Shown in pieces: positions 43,254 through 53,041 of a stretch of DNA of 64,000 nt. Under the pieces are notes generated by a model that saw only the letters and a program-made list of their open reading frames with translations, was not told where the DNA came from and did not search any database. The stretch lies in assembly GCF_900103325.1 (NCBI RefSeq), contig NZ_FMXM01000019.1:86006-150005 (forward strand), written 5' to 3'. The DNA is from Mesorhizobium qingshengii (GTDB taxonomy: Bacteria > Pseudomonadota > Alphaproteobacteria > Rhizobiales > Rhizobiaceae). How positions within the stretch are numbered: the stretch's first letter is position 1; each line of letters starts with the position of its first letter. A program made the position numbers and the translations under genes.

Positions 43254-44682
43254 AGAGCATCTTGTCCTTCGATTTGAAGTCGAGCATGTGGCCATAGGGG
43301 CCGGTGACGCCGTCGCCCGTTTCATATTTTCGGATCATGTCCTTGTTCACTTCGAGCTGACCAAGCACGAAAAATTCGGGATCGTTGGCGGGCCGTGTCT
43401 TGTCGAACGGCGTCGCCAGTTGCTCGCCAGGCTTCACCGGCCGCACGATGTGCGGCGTGACGATAACCACCAGTTCGGTCTCTTCCTTCTGGTTGCTCGA
43501 ATTGCGAAACAGTGTGCCGATGATCGGCACCTGGCCGAGCCACGGCACCTGGTTCTGCAGCTTGGTGGTCTTGCTGGACAGAAGTCCGCCGACCGCGAAG
43601 CTCTGGCCATCGCGCAGTTCGACGACGGTTTCCAGCTTGCGATTGGTGAAGATCGGGTCGCCGGCGGTGGTGAAGCCGGTCAGGTCGCTGACATCCGGCG
43701 CCAGCCGCATGTGGATCTTCCCGTCGTCGAGCACGACCGGCGTGAACACCAGATTGACGCCGAATTGCTTGTAATCGATCTGTATCAGGCCATCCTTGTC
43801 GACGCTGCGGATTGGGACCTGGCCTCCCGCGTTGAAGCTGGCCTGCTCACCGGAAAGCGTGGTGAGATTGGGGTTCGCGAGCGTGCGCACCACGCCCTTG
43901 GCCTCGAGCGCCTCGATGTACAAATCAACTTTGATGTTGCTGTCGATGACGCGGGTAAGCAGTGCGCCGAACGGAGTGGAATTGGATAGGAGGCCGCTGA
44001 GCAAAGTGCCGGATCCGAGTACTGCGCCTTTACTGTCGACGGTGGCGATTCCGGTTCCGACTTTGGTGGTGCCATCGCTGTTCGTGCTTTTGATTGACAC
44101 GCCGAGATCGCGGCCGGCGTTGCGCTTGGCTTCCAAAACGCGCACTTCGAGATTGACCTGTTGGCTATCGTCGACAGTGACGGAGTTGATGATGGCGTCG
44201 GGACCGTATTGCTGCGCCACTTCCATGATTGCCGCCAGCGTGGCGCCATCCTTGACATGGCCGCCAAGCCTGACCCTGCCGTTGATCGAGCCGATTTCGA
44301 TACGAGACCTTGGCGCCACCTGGCGGATCGCCGCCGCCATGTCGCTGACGTCGACGCCGACCTCGATCTGGATGACGCCGAGCGAGCGCTTGTCGGTAGA
44401 AAACAGATTGACCGTGGTGGTGCCGGCGCCCTTGCCGATGACATAGAGCGTGCGGTCGGTCATCGGCTGGGCGTCGGCGATCTTCTCGTCACCAACGACG
44501 ATATCGCCCAGATTGGCATTCACCTGGATGGTCACGGATTGCGACATCGGCAGGAAAACGCGATGGACGCTGGGGTTCGACACGTCGATGAAACGGTCGG
44601 CCGCCTCAGCCGCGAGGCTCGTGTGCAGTAGCGCCACCATACAGGACAGCGCTGTCGCCGCCCTCACCCAGAACCCCTGCAT
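43240..44682 (-). CDS. cpaC: Secretin CpaC/RcpA
   Basis: A 480-residue type II/IV-like secretin of the Tad system. It has a signal peptide, N-terminal BON-like and pilus domains (SQSVTIQVNANLGDIVVGD), and the secretin core (LANPNLTTLSGEQASFNAGG, VPWLGQVPIIGTLFRN, VIVTPHIVRP). It forms the outer membrane pore for the pilus. Starts 53 bases after cpaB. Confidence 0.94.
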   Translation of the reverse strand: MQGFWVRAATALSCMVALLHTSLAAEAADRFIDVSNPSVHRVFLPMSQSVTIQVNANLGDIVVGDEKIADAQPMTDRTLYVIGKGAGTTTVNLFSTDKRSLGVIQIEVGVDVSDMAAAIRQVAPRSRIEIGSINGRVRLGGHVKDGATLAAIMEVAQQYGPDAIINSVTVDDSQQVNLEVRVLEAKRNAGRDLGVSIKSTNSDGTTKVGTGIATVDSKGAVLGSGTLLSGLLSNSTPFGALLTRVIDSNIKVDLYIEALEAKGVVRTLANPNLTTLSGEQASFNAGGQVPIRSVDKDGLIQIDYKQFGVNLVFTPVVLDDGKIHMRLAPDVSDLTGFTTAGDPIFTNRKLETVVELRDGQSFAVGGLLSSKTTKLQNQVPWLGQVPIIGTLFRNSSNQKEETELVVIVTPHIVRPVKPGEQLATPFDKTRPANDPEFFVLGQLEVNKDMIRKYETGDGVTGPYGHMLDFKSKDKMLYVKK

Positions 44683-44735
44683 CCCCGTCTCCCCAATCGC
44701 TGCCGGTGGCAGCCGAATTCATGTCGCCGCGTTTG

Positions 44736-45776
44736 TCATGGTTGCCGTGGAACGTCATATGTCTCGAGCTTCACGCCCCGAAAAACGCCGACCGTCGCCC
44801 GTGCCGGCGGCTCGGGCTGTACATATTTGACCACTTCCTTGACGACCTCGTGCACTTCCGGCGCCGACGCCACGGCCGGAGCCGGCTTCACCTTGCTCAA
44901 CTGGTCGAGACGGGTTCCCACCTGTTCCACGGCCTGGGTCAAACCGGCGAGCTTGTCGTCGGCGCGCTTGCGTTCGGCCGCGGCCTCCGCTTCCGCCGCT
45001 GCCTTCTTGTCGAGTTCGGCCTGCCGGGCGGCGACGTCGGCCGGCGTTTCGCCGGTCAGGTCGGAAAGCGTCACACGTTCGGTCGTCTCGCCCTTGCTGG
45101 CCGCAGCCTGCCGAAGCGCCAGAGACAATTGGCCGGCGCCGGCGGCGAGGGTCAATTTTTGCGCATCCTTGGTGCTGGCCTCGAGCGTCACCGATTTGAC
45201 GACTGTCGGGCTCTCCTTGCTTTCGTCAGCGACCTGGTCGACGGCGAGCACCTTCATGCTCTGCAGCAGCACGTCGACAAAACTCTTGTCCGCCCCATCA
45301 CTGTCACGCACGGTTCGCGTCAAAAGGACATCGACGCGATCTCCCGGGAAGACGAAGCCGGCGACGCCAAGCACGTCATTGACACGGATAGAAACGGCTT
45401 TCATGCCCTCGCCAAGCACCGCCGAAAGCGTGGCGCGCTGGCCGGGGCCAGTGATCTTGCTGGCCAGAATCGGTTCGTTGGCGCTGATTGTTTGAAGCGC
45501 CTGCCGTGTGCCATCGCCGGCCAGGGCTTCCTTGGTTGTCTTGAAGGCACCGGCTGGAACCGCGCCCGCCGGCCATGCGATTTCACGCAGCTTGTCTGCG
45601 CTCAGCGCGTCGCCGAACTTCAGCGGCATTGCGGCAACCACGACCGTGTCGCGCTGGGTACCATTCGCCTCCGCCATCGCACTACGCTGGCCGGCCAACC
45701 AGATATTGGCAAGCACCACTGCCAGCACACCGAATACGCCGGCGAGGATGACCATGATTACGGTATTGGCGCGCAT
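44736..45776 (-). CDS. cpaB: Pilus assembly protein CpaB/RcpC
   Basis: A 346-residue protein with one N-terminal membrane helix (VIMVILAGVFGVLAVVLANIWLA), a SAF domain (VVVAAMPLKFGDALSADKL) and the CpaB core (NDVLGVAGFVFPGDRVDVLLTR). The C-terminal third is a long charged coiled coil with a short proline tail, a longer tail than typical. It lies after flp on the same transcript. Confidence 0.92.
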   Translation of the reverse strand: MRANTVIMVILAGVFGVLAVVLANIWLAGQRSAMAEANGTQRDTVVVAAMPLKFGDALSADKLREIAWPAGAVPAGAFKTTKEALAGDGTRQALQTISANEPILASKITGPGQRATLSAVLGEGMKAVSIRVNDVLGVAGFVFPGDRVDVLLTRTVRDSDGADKSFVDVLLQSMKVLAVDQVADESKESPTVVKSVTLEASTKDAQKLTLAAGAGQLSLALRQAAASKGETTERVTLSDLTGETPADVAARQAELDKKAAAEAEAAAERKRADDKLAGLTQAVEQVGTRLDQLSKVKPAPAVASAPEVHEVVKEVVKYVQPEPPARATVGVFRGVKLETYDVPRQP

Positions 45777-45879
45777 CGAGTTCGCCTCTGTTGCAGCATT
45801 GCGGCTGCGAGTGCTCTGTTCGGGATATGGTCAGGCCCGGGGATTTCCTCGGACCTGACCATTTCAGACGAAGATAGTA

Positions 45880-46074
45880 TCAGGTCGGAGCGACGCAGGT
45901 GCTCCCCAGCGCGCTGCACAGCGTGGTCCATGCAGTTCCCACATAGCCGCCGACCGCAATGATGGTCGCGATCGCGGCTGCCGTGATGATCCCAATCAGG
46001 ATAGAGTATTCGACCATGGCAGCGCCGTTTTCGTCGTCGCGGAACTGCCGGGTCATCGTCATGAGCTTCTTCAT
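45880..46074 (-). CDS. flp: Flp/Fap-type pilin
   Basis: A 64-residue Flp pilin. Leader with basic residues, then GAAMVEYSILIGIITAAAIA, the Flp motif with Gly, Glu and Tyr; cleavage is expected after the Gly. Two cysteines near the C-terminus can form a disulfide. The start is the ATG at 46074; the longer frame has no support. It is the first gene of the minus-strand operon and is preceded by a CtrA box. Confidence 0.93.
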   Translation of the reverse strand: MKKLMTMTRQFRDDENGAAMVEYSILIGIITAAAIATIIAVGGYVGTAWTTLCSALGSTCVAPT

Positions 46075-46603
46075 GATAATTTCTCCCTTTGGAGGTTTGA
46101 ACCCGACGAGACGAGCCAAGGATGTAATCCATACCCAAGCATCCCCCGTCACCTCAATCCTAGGTCGCAGCGAAAAGCAGAGTCAAACGGGATTAAGGGT
46201 TCCTTAACTTTCCTGTACATGACCAGGCAAGAAAACTGTGACCCCAAACCTTACCAAGAGATTGATTCGTCTCATCTTTCAACCCTCCTTAACCATTCGT
46301 TCACAATTCCGTCGCAGATGTGGCGGAAATAGGGAGGCATTAGCTATGATGCATATTCCTTTATATCTAAGGACTTAAGGTAGGTATCCTGAAGGTCTAA
46401 CGACAAAAGGCGGACGCATCCGGAAAACAGGAAGGAATCGGCTGAGGACGGGCGGGAAGCCAGATAAATAGATAATCACTTTCCGGATCCGGCTCTTAAC
46501 TATGTCTAAAGTATTGGCTGTGCGCAGGGCATCCTGGCGCTTGTGCCCCCGGTGGTTAACGTTTAGTTTCTGCTAATGCGCTTCCGAGGGGGTATAAGGG
46601 AAT
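46075..46603. other. Divergent promoter region between flp and cpaF
   Basis: About 530 bases with no gene. It contains a perfect CtrA box at 46193-46207, the half-site TTAACCAT at 46289-46296, and several other TTAAC stretches. The AT content rises here, as expected for promoters. Confidence 0.7.
46193..46207. promoter_or_regulatory. CtrA box (TTAA-N7-TTAA)
   Basis: TTAA, seven bases (GGGTTCC), TTAA: an exact match to the CtrA consensus of alphaproteobacteria. It lies about 120 bases upstream of the flp start. CtrA activates pilA in Caulobacter, so the same control is likely here. Confidence 0.7.
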
Positions 46604-47992
46604 ATGCTGGGGCGTTTCATCAAGGGGCCAAGTGAGCAGCAGGCTGAGGCAAAGACAGTTCCGCTGGCGGTGCTGCCTGTTGCTCCAGCCCTTTCTCCGG
46701 TTGCCGATATCGGATCGCATGACGACGATTTCCTGACGCTCAAGGTCGAGCTTCACCGTCATCTGATCGACAGGTTCAATCTGGCCGCGCTCGAAACGGC
46801 CTCGAAAGATGAAATCCTCAACGAGATCCGGCCGATCGTCCGCGAATTCGTCCGCGCTCGCGCGGTGCCACTCAACGCCCGCGAACTCGATCTGCTGACC
46901 AGCGACACCGCCGACGAGATGCTGGGGCTCGGACCAATCGAACCGCTGCTGAAGGACGATTCGATTTCCGATATTCTGATCAACACGCACAAGCGCGTGT
47001 TCATTGAGCGGCGCGGCGTTATCGAGGAGAGTTCTGTCCGTTTCCGCGACGAGGCGCATCTGCTGCGCGTCATCAACAAGATCGTATCTGCGATCGGCAG
47101 GCGGGTCGATGAATCCGCGCCGATGGTCGATGCGCGGCTCGAGGACGGGTCGCGCGTCAACATTGCGGTGCGGCCGGTCTCGGTCGACGGCCCCCTGGTG
47201 TCGATCCGGAAATTCTCCAAGAATCCGTACTCGCTTGAACGTCTGATGGCGCTCAACTCGATCAGGCAGCCGATGATCGATCTGCTGCGGATTGCGGTCC
47301 AAGCACGCAAGTCCATCCTGGTTTCCGGCGGCACAGGCAGCGGCAAGACGACCTTGCTGAACGCGCTGTCGAGCTACATTCCGTCCAGGGAACGGCTGAT
47401 CACCATTGAGGATGCGGCAGAACTTCAATTGCAGCAGCCGCATGTCGGCCGGCTGGAGACGCGACCGCCCAACGTTGAGGGCAAGGGCGAGGTTCGCCAG
47501 CGCGAATTGCTGAAGAATGCGCTGCGCATGCGGCCGGACCGCATCATTGTCGGCGAAGTGCGCGGCGAAGAAGCCTTCGACATGCTGCAGGCAATGAACA
47601 CCGGGCATGAAGGCTCGATGACCACCATCCATGCCAACACGCCGCGCGATGCGATATCCAGGCTAGAACAGATGGTCGGGATGGCCGGCATGCCGATGAC
47701 ACATGACTCGATCCGGGCACAGATTGCGTCAGCGATCGACATCATCGTGCAGACGCAGCGACTTTCCGACGGAGGGAGGCGCGTCACCTCCATATCGGAA
47801 ATCACCGGCATGGAAGGCAATGTCGTCCAGCTGCAGGAAATCTATCATTTCGTCCGTCGTGACGTGGGCACAGATGGTGCCATCGTCGGAGAATTTCGTG
47901 CCACCGGCGTTCGTCCTCGCTTTGCGCAGGAGGCGGCGACGCTCGGCCACCATTTTGCCAAGGATTCCTTCAATCCGCAGGTTCCGCTTTGA
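46604..47992 (+). CDS. cpaF: Pilus assembly ATPase CpaF/TadA
   Basis: A 462-residue secretion ATPase of the PilT/VirB11 superfamily. Walker A is SGGTGSGKTTLL, Walker B region RPDRIIVGEVRGEEAFD, and the His box STNG-type region reads GSMTTIHANTPRDA. It powers pilus extension and retraction. The ATG at 46604 has GAGGGGG upstream. The stop shares one base with the start of tadB. Confidence 0.95.
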   Translation: MLGRFIKGPSEQQAEAKTVPLAVLPVAPALSPVADIGSHDDDFLTLKVELHRHLIDRFNLAALETASKDEILNEIRPIVREFVRARAVPLNARELDLLTSDTADEMLGLGPIEPLLKDDSISDILINTHKRVFIERRGVIEESSVRFRDEAHLLRVINKIVSAIGRRVDESAPMVDARLEDGSRVNIAVRPVSVDGPLVSIRKFSKNPYSLERLMALNSIRQPMIDLLRIAVQARKSILVSGGTGSGKTTLLNALSSYIPSRERLITIEDAAELQLQQPHVGRLETRPPNVEGKGEVRQRELLKNALRMRPDRIIVGEVRGEEAFDMLQAMNTGHEGSMTTIHANTPRDAISRLEQMVGMAGMPMTHDSIRAQIASAIDIIVQTQRLSDGGRRVTSISEITGMEGNVVQLQEIYHFVRRDVGTDGAIVGEFRATGVRPRFAQEAATLGHHFAKDSFNPQVPL

Positions 47993-48963
47993 TGCCCACC
48001 GGCCAGTCATTGCTCTACTTCATCTATGTGCTTGCGGCGGCGTCGACCATCCTTGCAGCGGAGGCTCTGTACGTCACCTATATCAAGGGTCGCTCCCGTA
48101 CCAACACAATCAATCGCCGGCTACGGAGATTGGCTGATGAGATCCCGGCCGAACAGGCCTTACAAGGATTGCTGCGCGAACGCGGGCTTACCAACTCAGG
48201 TGACTTTCTTTTCAGATTGGTTGGACTGAATAGGCTCTATACGCAATCCGGCATTACCGGAAATCCGGTGTCTTTCGCCGCGATGTTCCTTCTGGCTGGT
48301 CTTGGACTGGCGCTACTGTTCTTTCTTCTTCTGCGCCTTTCCGCTTTGTCCTCCGCGATGATTTTTGTGGCGATCGGGTTTGTGCTGCCGCTTCTCGTTC
48401 TCCGCCGCGCACGCAATAAGAGGATCCAGAAATTTGCGAAACAACTTCCGGATGCACTCGAAATGATCGTCCGTTCGCTGCGTGCCGGACATCCGGCTTC
48501 CGTCGCGATCAGCCTTGTCGCTCGTGAAATGCCGGATCCGCTCGGCACTGAATTCGGCATTGTTTCCGACGAAATTACTTTTGGCCTAAGTCTGGAAAAT
48601 GCAGTGCGGAAACTTTCGCAACGTGTCGGCTTCGAAGGTCTTCATTTGCTCTCTGTGTCGCTATCGATTCAAGCCAAGACAGGCGGCAACCTCACCGAAA
48701 TACTGTCAAATCTGTCAAAGGTGCTGCGCGAACGGCAGACACTGCGTTTGAAGATCAAGGCACTTTCGTCCGAAGGCCGAATGTCCGCTTGGATCATTTC
48801 GCTTTTCCCTTTGGTGATGTTCGGAATCCTTTCCCTCGTGTCGCCAAGCTATTATGGCGCCGTATGGGACAGTCCGTTGATCACACCGGTGTTTCTGATT
48901 TCAGGCCTTTGGGCCCTTCTTGGTGACTTCATCATGTATCGAATGGTTAACTTCGATTTTTGA
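47992..48963 (+). CDS. tadB: Tad platform protein TadB
   Basis: A 323-residue inner membrane GspF-type protein. The T2SSF domain has LPDALEMIVRSLRAGHPASVAI and GLSLENAVRKLSQRVG, followed by two C-terminal membrane helices. It pairs with TadC as the platform driven by CpaF. The ATG at 47992 overlaps the cpaF stop; a TTG one codon earlier is less likely. Confidence 0.93.
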   Translation: MPTGQSLLYFIYVLAAASTILAAEALYVTYIKGRSRTNTINRRLRRLADEIPAEQALQGLLRERGLTNSGDFLFRLVGLNRLYTQSGITGNPVSFAAMFLLAGLGLALLFFLLLRLSALSSAMIFVAIGFVLPLLVLRRARNKRIQKFAKQLPDALEMIVRSLRAGHPASVAISLVAREMPDPLGTEFGIVSDEITFGLSLENAVRKLSQRVGFEGLHLLSVSLSIQAKTGGNLTEILSNLSKVLRERQTLRLKIKALSSEGRMSAWIISLFPLVMFGILSLVSPSYYGAVWDSPLITPVFLISGLWALLGDFIMYRMVNFDF

Positions 48964-49011
48964 CAGGAGCGAGTCATAAACCTGCTTTCAAATATTCAGA
49001 ATCTGAGCCTA

Positions 49012-49938
49012 TTGATCTCTATCGCTGTATTCCTCGCCGCGGTCGCGCTTTTTCTGTTCGTCGCGCTCACTTTCTTGCCAGCGTTGCAGACGCGGAAGCT
49101 CGTTTCAGAAAGCCTATTGGGAGAGGCGGGCGGAGTTGCTGATCGCCGCTCACTCATCGGCCAGGAACAATTGTCAAAGATCGCAGCGCAGCGGCCTGTC
49201 GACGCGTATTTTCGGTCGATCGAGAAGGAGCGGGAAGAACCCAGCGCCCTGGACGCGAAGCTCTTTCGTGCCGGTTTTTATCAGTCAAGCGCCCCACTCT
49301 TCTATACTCTGTCGCGCCTTGGCTCGGTCTGTCTCGGTTTTCTGGCGATATATGCACTCCTGTCGCGGATATTGCCGCCCCAACTGCCTGGATTTATAGC
49401 TTTCGCGGGTTCCGCTATATTCGGGCTCGCTTGCATCGTCATTCCAAGTATCGCGCTCGACAGATTCGAGAGCGCCCAAAAGCAGGTCTACAGACGCGGC
49501 TTTCCCGATTTCATGGACATGATGATCACCTGCGCCGATGCGGGCATGAGTCTGGAGGCGGCTGTCGAACGAGTCGGCAGCGAAATAGCCGGCACCCACA
49601 AATGGCTGGGCATCCAGCTTTCAATCATGAATCTGCAATTGCGCGCCGGCAAGCCGCTGCGGGAAGCGCTTCGCGAGCTTGCCGACCGCATCGGCCTCGA
49701 CGAGGCCCGAGCGCTGGCGGTTCTGTTCCGGCAGTCTGAGGAACTTGGCACGAGCCTGACGGACGCTTTGCGGGTCTACAGCGACGAGATGCGCAGCCAG
49801 AGAATTCTGCGCGCCGAAGAGCGAGCCAACGCCTTGCCGGTCAAAATGATGATTCCATTGGGGCTCTGCATCTTTCCGGTGGTGATGGTAGTCATCATGT
49901 TGCCTGTTATCATCCGAATGAAGGGCATTTTCTTCTAG
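49012..49938 (+). CDS. tadC: Tad platform protein TadC
   Basis: A 308-residue GspF-type membrane protein (FPDFMDMMITCADAGMSLEAA, IGLDEARALAVLFRQSEELG, RAEERANALPVKMMIPLGLCIFPVV). The coordinates use a TTG at 49012. The frame, however, continues upstream to the tadB stop without any ATG and reads INLLSNIQNLSLL there. The only good ribosome binding site, AGGAG at 48965-48969, stands six bases before an ATA codon at 48976. The true start may therefore be this unusual ATA. Confidence 0.9.
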   Translation: MISIAVFLAAVALFLFVALTFLPALQTRKLVSESLLGEAGGVADRRSLIGQEQLSKIAAQRPVDAYFRSIEKEREEPSALDAKLFRAGFYQSSAPLFYTLSRLGSVCLGFLAIYALLSRILPPQLPGFIAFAGSAIFGLACIVIPSIALDRFESAQKQVYRRGFPDFMDMMITCADAGMSLEAAVERVGSEIAGTHKWLGIQLSIMNLQLRAGKPLREALRELADRIGLDEARALAVLFRQSEELGTSLTDALRVYSDEMRSQRILRAEERANALPVKMMIPLGLCIFPVVMVVIMLPVIIRMKGIFF

Positions 49939-49992
49939 TTCTGTATATGCTTTGGTCCTAATGTGGGGTCGGGGACCCTCGGGGGGTACACT

Positions 49993-50541
49993 ATGAAGAG
50001 GGCTATCGCAGCCGCAGCCTGTCTGTTGATGACGGTGCTTGCCGGCTGCCAGACAAATGGGGCGGACACCACCGGCGGTGTCGTCCGCACCAACGAGCCT
50101 TCGAAAGGCGACGTAACGTCCTTTGGCGATGCGTTCGATGGGCTGAAGACGGTCAGCGACGTCGAATATTACGCTTCGGACCAGGCCGTCGCGGAGGCCA
50201 AGAACCAGTTCCGCGCGGAAAACTACGGCAATGCGGGTGCGCTGTTCTTCAAGGCGACGCAGCTTGCCCCAAATGATGGCGGCGCGTGGATGGGCCTAGC
50301 CGCCTCCTGCGACCGGATCCGCCGCTTCGACCTTGCCGACCGAGCCTATGGCCGAGCCTTCAAGCTGGTCGGCGCGTCGCCCGAATATTACAACAATGTC
50401 GGTTATTCCTATCTGCTGCGCGGCAAGCTGCAGGACGCACGCAGCAATTTCCTCAAGGCCTATGAACTGGCGCCCAACGATCCGACCGTCGCCAACAATC
50501 TGAAGCTGCTGTCATCCAGCGTGCAGAATATCGAGCGCTAG
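49993..50541 (+). CDS. tadD: Tad lipoprotein with TPR repeats, TadD
   Basis: A 182-residue lipoprotein: signal with lipobox LAGC at about residue 19, then two to three tetratricopeptide repeats (ENYGNAGALFFKATQLAPND, PEYYNNVGYSYLLRGKLQDA). TadD acts as pilotin or assembly factor of the Tad machine. The ATG at 49993 is preferred to an upstream ATG at 49963. One base separates it from cpaA. Confidence 0.9.
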   Translation: MKRAIAAAACLLMTVLAGCQTNGADTTGGVVRTNEPSKGDVTSFGDAFDGLKTVSDVEYYASDQAVAEAKNQFRAENYGNAGALFFKATQLAPNDGGAWMGLAASCDRIRRFDLADRAYGRAFKLVGASPEYYNNVGYSYLLRGKLQDARSNFLKAYELAPNDPTVANNLKLLSSSVQNIER

Positions 50542-50542
50542 C

Positions 50543-51082
50543 ATGTTGCTTGTCGAATCGCTGCTGCTGAAGGCGCTCGCCATCCCTCTGCTGGCATGGA
50601 TTGCATGGTTCGACTTCACCACCCAGAAAATAGCCAATCGGGACGTGCTGCTGCTGCTCTGCCTGGGGGCGGGATCACTGCTGCTGCTGTCGCTTCAGTC
50701 CGGATCGTGGTGGGACATGGGGTTGAGCGCCATGGCCGGGCTTCTGTTGTTCGTCGCGCTCTTCCCGTTCTGGGCGCTGCGCAAGGTTGGCGCCGGCGAC
50801 GTCAAGCTGATGGCGGTCGTGCCGTTTTTGATCGGCGGCAGCGATCTCATCGTGTTTTCCGGACTGCTGCTGCTTTTTGCTCTCGTCACGGCACTCGTCG
50901 TGAAAAACCCACAGCTGCTGCCGCAAAGCGCATTCCGCCTCTACACCCAGCATCTTGACCGCCAGGGTGTCGTGCCTTTCGGCGTGCCGACTTCAATGGC
51001 CGCGATCTGCACCATCGCCTTCCAGTTCTACGAAAGTCTGTATCTGTCGAGCAGTTCTGGAATCCTGGATCAGCTTCACTGA
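50543..51082 (+). CDS. cpaA: Prepilin peptidase CpaA
   Basis: A 179-residue type IV prepilin peptidase of the small CpaA type with about five membrane helices. The two catalytic aspartates are Asp24 (WFDFTTQKIANRD) and Asp86 (VGAGDVKL). It cleaves Flp and the TadE-like pseudopilins. It is the last gene of the plus-strand operon. A partial second copy lies at 53222-53561. Confidence 0.93.
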   Translation: MLLVESLLLKALAIPLLAWIAWFDFTTQKIANRDVLLLLCLGAGSLLLLSLQSGSWWDMGLSAMAGLLLFVALFPFWALRKVGAGDVKLMAVVPFLIGGSDLIVFSGLLLLFALVTALVVKNPQLLPQSAFRLYTQHLDRQGVVPFGVPTSMAAICTIAFQFYESLYLSSSSGILDQLH

Positions 51083-51380
51083 ACCTCGGCAGTCCGCTCG
51101 GCTGTACGAAGCGCGGGCCATCCAGCGGCATTCACGGGCAACGCCAACCAGAACGCAAACGCTGCGCTGTGAGGATTAAGCGCGATCATCATGATGGCTG
51201 AAATCGCAATAGAGATCGGAGCCAAGACACGAAGCGCGGGAAGAAGGTTCGGCATTCGGCCATAATAGGCCGGTCAGGTTAATCAAAAATTGAAGCGGCA
51301 TAGCCGTTAACTCTTTGCAAACCATCTTCTTGCTGGATAGCGGAAGTGGTGCTTCAATGTGTCCCTGGAAGGGGACGGAA

Positions 51381-52046
51381 ATGTTGAACGAGGATCTTTT
51401 CGGTCGTGTTGCCATCGTCTTTGTCATGACGGTTTTGGCGACCTCCAGCGCAGTACCTCTCTTACTCCATTTCCGCCAGGATACCTCAGCGAGTTCTCTC
51501 GCCGTCGTCACTCAAGTGGCATCAACAGTATTTTTGTTGTTGCAGCTTCTTATGACAATCAGCCGCCTTCCCCCCAAGGGAACAGCTCAAGGAATTGAAC
51601 CGAGGGTAACCTCAGTGGCCGGAACATTCCTGATCCTCCTAGCAATGCTCTTGACACCCGCGCTGGAAAGCGAGGCGGTCCAAGTGATGGCTCTCAGCTT
51701 GATTTTCATTGGCACCGCCAGCTCGACTTTCTGCCTCTATTGGCTGGGACGTTCTTTCTCACTCATGGCGACCGCTCGGCGCCTGGTTACCACAGGTCCG
51801 TACTCAATTGTCCGACATCCACTATACGTCTGTGAGGCGTTGTTCGTTGTCGGGATGATTATTTCGCATTTTTCAGTGCTGATGGTGTCTTTGGGTGCAA
51901 TACAGTTTATTTTGCAGTACCGACGCGCGACAAATGAGGAGGCCGTCCTTCGGAAGACCTTCCCCGAGTACGATGAGTATGCTCGACGCGTGCCAATGCT
52001 TCTCCCGCGTTTCCTTCGTGTGGAAGTGCCAGCATCGGGCCAGTGA
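51381..52046 (+). CDS. Isoprenylcysteine methyltransferase-like membrane protein
   Basis: A 221-residue protein with four to five membrane helices. The C-terminal half has the ICMT/PEMT family pattern: RRLVTTGPYSIVRHPLYVCE, then EEAVLRKTFPEYDEYARRVP. Members methylate lipids or small molecules using S-adenosylmethionine. The ATG at 51381 follows GGGGACGGAA. About 300 bases of unassigned DNA separate it from cpaA. It lies in the segment between the two cpaA copies. Confidence 0.82.
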   Translation: MLNEDLFGRVAIVFVMTVLATSSAVPLLLHFRQDTSASSLAVVTQVASTVFLLLQLLMTISRLPPKGTAQGIEPRVTSVAGTFLILLAMLLTPALESEAVQVMALSLIFIGTASSTFCLYWLGRSFSLMATARRLVTTGPYSIVRHPLYVCEALFVVGMIISHFSVLMVSLGAIQFILQYRRATNEEAVLRKTFPEYDEYARRVPMLLPRFLRVEVPASGQ

Positions 52047-52156
52047 TAGATGACGTCATCTGGGCCGTTCCCATGACCTCGTAAGGTGCGGAGCCATGGC
52101 GACAGTGGCCTCGGCGCAATCGGCCGTTACAGCCGGCTTAGTGGGCCAATTCCAGG

Positions 52157-53041
52157 CTATCCCTCCGTTACAAGTGTAGTCGCATGGCGCCTTTTTGTTG
52201 AAACGGCGCGGACTATGGCAATGCAGGCAAGCCCGATCAAAATACCGGCGATCGCGTCGGTGAGATGATGTCCGCCCTCGGGGATAGTCGATGGGATCAT
52301 GATCGCGACAAGTGCACCGACGACGGCAGCAAGCCAATATATTCGTCGGTAGCTATATGCGACAATGATGCCGAGTGCACAATGAAAGGAAGGAAAAGAC
52401 ACCAGTCCCATTGCTCCTGCGATATGAAAGACGAATGGTCTTCCCGATCGCAAAGTGGTCAGGGTTTGCAGATGCAATAGACCACCCATGCCGGTGAAAT
52501 TGCTGTATGTTTCATGAGATGGTGCATAGAACGCATAAGCGCCAGCGGTCGGGAATGCCATCATCATCGACCCGGTGAAGACCGCCGACACTGCGATCAT
52601 GGCGATGAATTCCATCAGCGCATCGGCGTCCGACGACAGGGCTAGCAAAAAGAGAAGTCCGATCATCAGTGGACCGATCGCATGGTAGCTGAACATAAGT
52701 ACAGAAGCCACGATCGAAGAAGAATTCAGGGTTCGCACCGCGGCCAACCAATCAAACCCAAGGGCGGCATCAATGTAGGCAAAGCTTGAGTCCATTAGCG
52801 GTTTATTCGTGGCTGCAGCCAAATACATGAACAGGCAGTTCAGGAACAAAAGCGGGAGAAATAAAGCAAGTGCCGTCGACAAGTTCTTGATAGCTTCGCC
52901 GCATCGCGTGATCCCCAAGGCCAACCGCGAGTGGTCTGACTTTAGTCGAAATGTGACGACCCACCCAGCGGCATATAGTGCCGACATTATTGCAACGGTC
53001 TTCGCCAGTACGAGTAGGTCTCTGGGTTCAACTTCAACCAT
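52157..53041 (-). CDS. PAP2-like membrane phosphatase/lipid transferase
   Basis: A 294-residue protein with about six to seven membrane helices. The PAP2 motifs are SFPSFHCALGI and GGHHLTDAIAG, with the catalytic histidines in both. The arrangement resembles the PAP2_3/inositol-phosphorylceramide-synthase-like branch. Role probably in lipid head-group metabolism. It is on the strand opposite to the methyltransferase, between the two cpaA copies. Confidence 0.82.
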   Translation of the reverse strand: MVEVEPRDLLVLAKTVAIMSALYAAGWVVTFRLKSDHSRLALGITRCGEAIKNLSTALALFLPLLFLNCLFMYLAAATNKPLMDSSFAYIDAALGFDWLAAVRTLNSSSIVASVLMFSYHAIGPLMIGLLFLLALSSDADALMEFIAMIAVSAVFTGSMMMAFPTAGAYAFYAPSHETYSNFTGMGGLLHLQTLTTLRSGRPFVFHIAGAMGLVSFPSFHCALGIIVAYSYRRIYWLAAVVGALVAIMIPSTIPEGGHHLTDAIAGILIGLACIAIVRAVSTKRRHATTLVTEG

